Source of the DNA: an uncultured Collinsella sp.
GTDB lineage: Bacteria; Actinomycetota; Coriobacteriia; Coriobacteriales; Coriobacteriaceae
Length of the DNA stretch: 8,925 nt
Assembly (NCBI GenBank): GCA_900544465.1
Contig: UQVT01000073.1
Location: 1 to 8,925 of the forward strand
Direction: 5' to 3'
Below are positions 5,997-8,925 of this stretch, piece after piece. The translations under genes and the position numbers were made by a program. Position 1 is the first letter of the stretch. The number at the start of each line of letters is the position of its first letter. The notes below the pieces were generated by a model that saw nothing but the letters and a program-made list of their open reading frames with translations, did not search any database and was not told the DNA's origin.

Positions 5997-7336
5997 TCGA
6001 CCGCCGCGCCCAGCGCGATAGTTCAATATCAATCTTTCGCATCATTGCCGTTGCCTGCGCCATTTGCGTGCTGGTGTACTTTATTTTTGCCTTGGTGACC
6101 GGTATCGAGCCGATCGCCACGGTGATTGCCTGCGCGCTGCTGTGCATCTTTCTGTGCATCTTTATCTTTTTGACGCTCAATCCCGATTCGGTGCGCTCCC
6201 AGTACACCGAGGAGACGCTCTCGGTGGCCTCGGCCATGCTCGAGGACATTAAGGGCGGTCTGACGCAGGAGTCGGCGCGTTTGGTGTGCCGGCGCATTTT
6301 GCCCGAGACGCGCGCCATGACGGTGGCCATCACCGACGAGGACAACGTGCTTGCCTGCGCGGGCGAGTTTGAGGAAAAACTGCTGCCCGATACTCCCATC
6401 CACACGCTTGCCACACGCTACGTTATCGAACATGGCATCGTGCAGTCGTTCAACCGTATGGTGGATGTCGTGGGCTCGGACGGCTCGCACAACCAAGTCC
6501 CCGCCGGCATTATCGCCCCCATCAAGGTGGGCGATCGTACCGTCGGCACGCTCAAGTTCTACTACAAGACCCCGCGCGCCGTCGACCGTACCCAGTACGC
6601 GCTTGCCTCGGGCTTTGCCGAGATCTTGTCCACGCAGCTCGCCATCCACGAGCTCGAGGTGCAAAAGGAACTCACGGCGCGCGCCGAGGTGCGTGCGCTG
6701 CAGGCGCAGATTAACCCGCACTTCCTGTTCAACACGCTGAACACCATTGCATCGTTTACGCGCACCGACCCGCTGCGGGCCCGCGAACTGCTTCGTGAGT
6801 TCTCATCGTTCTATCGTGCCACGCTCGACAACTCGGGATCGCTTATTCCGGTCTCGCGCGAGGTCGCACAGACCAGGCGCTACCTTACCTTTGAGAAGGC
6901 CCGCTTTGGCGAGGACCGCGTGCTTGCGACGTTCGATGTGTCCGAGGACGTGGAAGATACGCTGGTGCCGGCGTTCGTGATCCAGCCGATTGTCGAGAAC
7001 GCCGTACGTCATGGTATGGGCGATGACGACGCCCTGAGGATCGACGTGACCGTTCACCAAGACGGCGAGGATGCAATCTTGATTGCCGTGGCCGATAATG
7101 GCGTGGGCATGGATGAGGGTACCGCCGCCAGACTGTTTGACGAGCGTTCTGCCCGTCCCGACGCCAGCTCTCCCCAGGGTGGCGGCGCCGGTGTGGCCAT
7201 GCACAATATTTCGGAGCGCATCCATCGCTTTTATGGGCCGCACTCCTATACGCGTGTCGAATCGGCGCCGGGCAAGGGCACCAAAGTGCTCCTTCATCTT
7301 GATTTGTCAGAGAGCATCTTCGACATTCAAGAGTAA
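5993..7336 (+). CDS. LytS-type sensor histidine kinase (second copy)
   Basis: Paralogue of the first kinase, 447 aa, with the same plan. Membrane segments lie at about 15-37 and 41-60, then a GAF-like sensor region (about 75-215), then the kinase core. ALASGFAEILSTQLA and ELTARAEVRALQAQ nearly repeat the first copy. The phospho-acceptor is H243 in NPHFLFN, the N box has E335/N336 in IVENAVRHG, the G1 box is DNGVGM starting at D368, and a GGGAGVAMHN segment follows. All catalytic elements are intact. The sensor regions are much less similar than the cores, so the two kinases probably sense different signals. The start ATG overlaps the glycosyltransferase stop and is preceded by GGAGGGGG (5981-5988), four bases away. 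It should phosphorylate the regulator encoded 72 bp downstream; cross-talk with the first regulator is possible given the similarity. Confidence 0.94.
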   Translation: MIDRRAQRDSSISIFRIIAVACAICVLVYFIFALVTGIEPIATVIACALLCIFLCIFIFLTLNPDSVRSQYTEETLSVASAMLEDIKGGLTQESARLVCRRILPETRAMTVAITDEDNVLACAGEFEEKLLPDTPIHTLATRYVIEHGIVQSFNRMVDVVGSDGSHNQVPAGIIAPIKVGDRTVGTLKFYYKTPRAVDRTQYALASGFAEILSTQLAIHELEVQKELTARAEVRALQAQINPHFLFNTLNTIASFTRTDPLRARELLREFSSFYRATLDNSGSLIPVSREVAQTRRYLTFEKARFGEDRVLATFDVSEDVEDTLVPAFVIQPIVENAVRHGMGDDDALRIDVTVHQDGEDAILIAVADNGVGMDEGTAARLFDERSARPDASSPQGGGAGVAMHNISERIHRFYGPHSYTRVESAPGKGTKVLLHLDLSESIFDIQE

Positions 7337-7345
7337 AATAAAAGG

Positions 7346-7383
7346 CTACGGGCTCAACGTCATGCGACGGATGCCCGGCGTAG
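7346..7383 (+). other. Hairpin between the second kinase and its regulator
   Basis: CTAC (7346-7349) pairs with GTAG (7380-7383), and GGGC (7350-7353) with GCCC (7373-7376), separated by a 3-base bulge. Inside, CGTC (7358-7361) pairs with GACG (7366-7369). There is no T-run, so it is not a terminator. It lies between the kinase stop (7336) and the regulator ribosome binding site (7394-7398) and could tune the ratio of the two proteins, for example by mRNA processing or stability. TAAAAT (7334-7339), overlapping the kinase stop codon, resembles a -10 element but no -35 is seen at the right distance. Confidence 0.35.
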
Positions 7384-7408
7384 TTAGTTGACGAAAGGTT
7401 TTATCCCT

Positions 7409-8125
7409 ATGCTGCGTGCGATGATTGTGGATGATGAGGCGCCGGCTCGCTCGGAGCTTCGCTTCCTGCTCGAGCAAACGGGCAAGATCGGCACGATCAC
7501 GGAGGCGTCGAGCGTCCGCTCCGCCATCGAGATGCTTATGGAAAGTCGCGTGGATGTCGTGTTTCTCGATATCTCGATGCCCGGTGCCTCGGGCCTGCAA
7601 CTTGCCGAGGCGCTGCATAAGCTCAAAAATCCGCCGGCGATCGTGTTTGTGACTGCGTATAGTGACCATGCGGTCGAGGCATTCGACGTGGATGCCGTCG
7701 ATTATCTGATGAAGCCGGTCGAGGAAGCTCGCTTGGATCGCGCGATCGAGAAGGTCATGCAACGCACCAAGCCGGTTACGGACAGCAAGGTGACCATCGA
7801 GCGTATCCCGGTGGAAAAGGGCGGCCGCAAGGTGCTCATTCCCGTGGACGACATTCGCTTTATCATGGCCAAGGACGATTACTCCTGCATCTATACCGTC
7901 GATGATCGCTTTTTGTCGACGACCTCGCTGGCGCAGTTTGAGGCCAAGCTCTGCGACTTTGGCTTCTTCCGTGTTCACCGCCGCTATATCGTCAACCTGG
8001 CGTGCGTCACGGACGTTGAGACGGTGCCCTCGGGCGCCATCCAGCTGGGCATTACGGGCGTCGACGAACGCGTGCCGGTTTCGCGCCGCCGCGTCGTGCC
8101 GCTCAAGAAGGCCCTGAGTCTCTAG
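7409..8125 (+). CDS. LytTR-family response regulator (second copy)
   Basis: Response regulator of 238 aa paired with the second kinase. The receiver domain (about 3-118) has D8/D9, phospho-acceptor D54 in FLDISMPG, T82 and K102 in MKP. The LytTR domain (about 132-236) contains FFRVHRRYIVNL and ends with VPVSRRR, the same landmarks as the first regulator. The two proteins align throughout, for example in the DAVDY-KPVE region, so they are paralogues. The ATG at 7409 is favoured because GAAAGG (7393-7398) lies ten bases upstream; an in-frame TTG at 7388 has no such site, and an ATG at 7421 would cut the first strand of the receiver. It is the last gene of the operon, before the terminator at 8132-8182. 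It likely regulates its own operon and perhaps neighbours; its targets are not shown by the sequence. Confidence 0.93.
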   Translation: MLRAMIVDDEAPARSELRFLLEQTGKIGTITEASSVRSAIEMLMESRVDVVFLDISMPGASGLQLAEALHKLKNPPAIVFVTAYSDHAVEAFDVDAVDYLMKPVEEARLDRAIEKVMQRTKPVTDSKVTIERIPVEKGGRKVLIPVDDIRFIMAKDDYSCIYTVDDRFLSTTSLAQFEAKLCDFGFFRVHRRYIVNLACVTDVETVPSGAIQLGITGVDERVPVSRRRVVPLKKALSL

Positions 8126-8131
8126 CGCACT

Positions 8132-8182
8132 GGCCCCGCAGCCCTGTAGACCCATCGTCTGCGGAGCCGTGGGGCCTTTTTT
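8132..8182 (+). terminator. Terminator of the glycosyltransferase-kinase-regulator operon
   Basis: GGCCCC (8132-8137) pairs with GGGGCC (8171-8176), immediately followed by six T (8177-8182). Inside, CGCAG (8137-8141) can pair with CTGCG (8159-8163) as an extension or alternative. It begins seven bases after the regulator stop codon, as expected for an intrinsic terminator. Confidence 0.8.
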
Positions 8183-8221
8183 GTATGTATCTGCCGAATC
8201 GTTTTTTGCGGAAGGGATCCC

Positions 8222-8689
8222 ATGAACAGTGCAAGCGCCAAGCGCATCGACATCATCTCGGACACCCACGGCTATCTTTCGCCTGTGCTCCTGGATGAGC
8301 TTGAGGGTGCAGACCTGATCATCCACGCCGGCGACCTTACGTCAGAGATGGACTACGAGCACCTATGCACCATCGCCCCCGTGCGGGCCGTACTGGGCAA
8401 CAACGATTACTACCGCGACTACGGCCCCGATGTAGACCGTCTTGCACTCTTTACCTACGAAGGCCTCAAATTCGCCGTAGCCCACTACCGCGAAGACCTT
8501 CCGGTGGGATCCGTAGACGTAGCCATCAACGGCCATACCCACGTAACCAAAGAAGCCCAAGTGGGCCGTTGCTTAGTCCTCAACCCGGGCAGCGCCAGCT
8601 ACCCCAGAGGCACCCGAGGCCCCACCATGGCCAGAATGCTAGTAAAAGACGGCAAGATCATAAGCACTAAATTTATTGACCTAGAGTAA
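8222..8689 (+). CDS. YfcE/MJ0936-family metallophosphoesterase
   Basis: Cytoplasmic calcineurin-like phosphoesterase of 155 aa, near the usual size of the small YfcE/MJ0936 family, which hydrolyses phosphodiesters in vitro with divalent metals; physiological substrates are mostly unknown. The full motif series is present: SDTHG (13-17), AGDL (36-39), GNND (59-62), H88, GHTH (104-107) and NPGS (121-124), which together bind two metal ions. H88 is followed by Y where many relatives have HG. GGAAGGG (8210-8216) lies five bases before the ATG. No clear promoter was found between the upstream terminator and the start; T-rich stretches lie at 8177-8182 and 8202-8207. The second half uses GTA, AGA, CTA, TTA and ATA codons that its neighbours largely avoid. 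Its link to the signalling genes is unclear and it may simply be a neighbour. Confidence 0.9.
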   Translation: MNSASAKRIDIISDTHGYLSPVLLDELEGADLIIHAGDLTSEMDYEHLCTIAPVRAVLGNNDYYRDYGPDVDRLALFTYEGLKFAVAHYREDLPVGSVDVAINGHTHVTKEAQVGRCLVLNPGSASYPRGTRGPTMARMLVKDGKIISTKFIDLE

Positions 8690-8696
8690 CCACAAC

Positions 8697-8728
8697 AAAA
8701 GCGGGGGATGCAGATGCGTCCTCCGTTT
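8697..8728 (+). terminator. Terminator of the metallophosphoesterase gene
   Basis: CGGGGGATGC (8702-8711) pairs with GCGTCCTCCG (8716-8725) over ten positions with two G-T wobbles around an AGAT tetraloop. AAAA precedes the stem and TTT follows it. The hairpin starts 13 bases after the stop codon. The T-tract is short, so termination may be partial; with AAAA on the left it could also act weakly on the - strand. Confidence 0.65.
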
Positions 8729-8771
8729 CCATTTGAGCCAATGGCCGAGCTTCAACAAGAACCTTAGACAA

Positions 8772-8830
8772 CCCCGCCGCGGAGAACGGGGCCGCCGAGC
8801 CGCGAAGCGGCGAGCAACAACAACGGCTCG
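8772..8830. repeat. GC-rich hairpin cluster in a non-coding stretch
   Basis: Several short inverted repeats are packed together: CCCCG (8772-8776) with CGGGG (8787-8791), GCCGC (8799-8803) with GCGGC (8807-8811) around a GAA loop, and CGAGCC (8796-8801) with GGCTCG (8825-8830), the last two being alternatives. The stretch from 8729 to 8925 has no convincing gene. A 76-residue reading frame on the - strand (8673-8903) is low-complexity, rich in R, S, L and A, and runs through the phosphoesterase terminator. The cluster may be a dispersed intergenic repeat or a structured RNA; the window alone cannot tell. Confidence 0.4.
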
Positions 8831-8906
8831 AACAAAGTGACGGCAGGGAGGGTCTCCGGGGCCGGCTGGCGCGGGTTAAGTTTGTCGCGAGTTCCGCACG
8901 CAAAGG

Positions 8907-8925
8907 AAAGCACTTAATGTGCTTT
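8907..8925. terminator. Perfect palindrome at the window edge
   Basis: AAAGCAC (8907-8913) and GTGCTTT (8919-8925) form a seven-pair hairpin around TTAAT. The right arm coincides with the last base of the window, so the palindrome may continue beyond it. Ending in TTT on one strand and, by symmetry, on the other, it could be a bidirectional terminator between convergent genes or the tip of a longer inverted repeat. Confidence 0.45.

Noticed and set aside
8673..8903. Small 76-residue frame on the - strand after the phosphoesterase
   Set aside because: It is low-complexity, passes through a terminator stem and the hairpin cluster, and has no recognisable motif. It is probably a chance frame in a structured non-coding stretch.
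8850..8925. Possible tRNA or other known RNA gene in the hairpin-rich end
   Set aside because: No cloverleaf arms, T-loop GTTCRA motif in a matching context or CCA end could be laid out.

Overview
The window is a chromosomal stretch of a high-GC bacterium with seven complete genes, all on the + strand, and short intergenic gaps. GC-ending codons, strong AGGAG-type ribosome binding sites, GC-rich hairpin terminators and the gene content suggest an actinobacterium of the Coriobacteriia, possibly Collinsella or a relative. That placement is inferred from sequence style and was not tested by a search.

Layout: (1) positions 81-2240 hold a LytS-type sensor histidine kinase followed 39 bp later by a LytTR response regulator. 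(2) Positions 2332-3276 encode a cytoplasmic zinc-dependent phospholipase C-family protein, and 3378-4637 encode an UMF1/Atg22-like MFS transporter. Each has its own promoter-like -10 element. (3) Positions 4809-8125 look like one operon: a GT-A glycosyltransferase, a second LytS-type kinase whose start codon overlaps the glycosyltransferase stop (ATGA), and a second LytTR regulator, closed by a strong terminator. (4) Positions 8222-8689 encode a small YfcE/MJ0936-type metallophosphoesterase with its own terminator. (5) From about 8731 to the end there is no convincing gene, but several GC-rich hairpins and a perfect palindrome at the very edge.

The two kinase/regulator pairs are clearly paralogous: two membrane segments, a GAF-like sensor region, a HisKA_7TM/His_kinase-type dimerisation motif (DPHFLFN or NPHFLFN) and a LytTR output. 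The three genes between them could all act on the membrane or cell surface (phospholipase-like, transporter, glycosyltransferase). A plausible but unproven reading is a duplicated signalling module that monitors the envelope and adjusts it. The promoters of both kinase operons carry inverted repeats of the same half-site, ATTGC/GCAAT, and in both a terminator-like hairpin lies between the -10 element and the gene. Shared regulation and promoter-proximal attenuation are the most interesting possibilities here. I saw no mobile element, CRISPR array, tRNA or rRNA.
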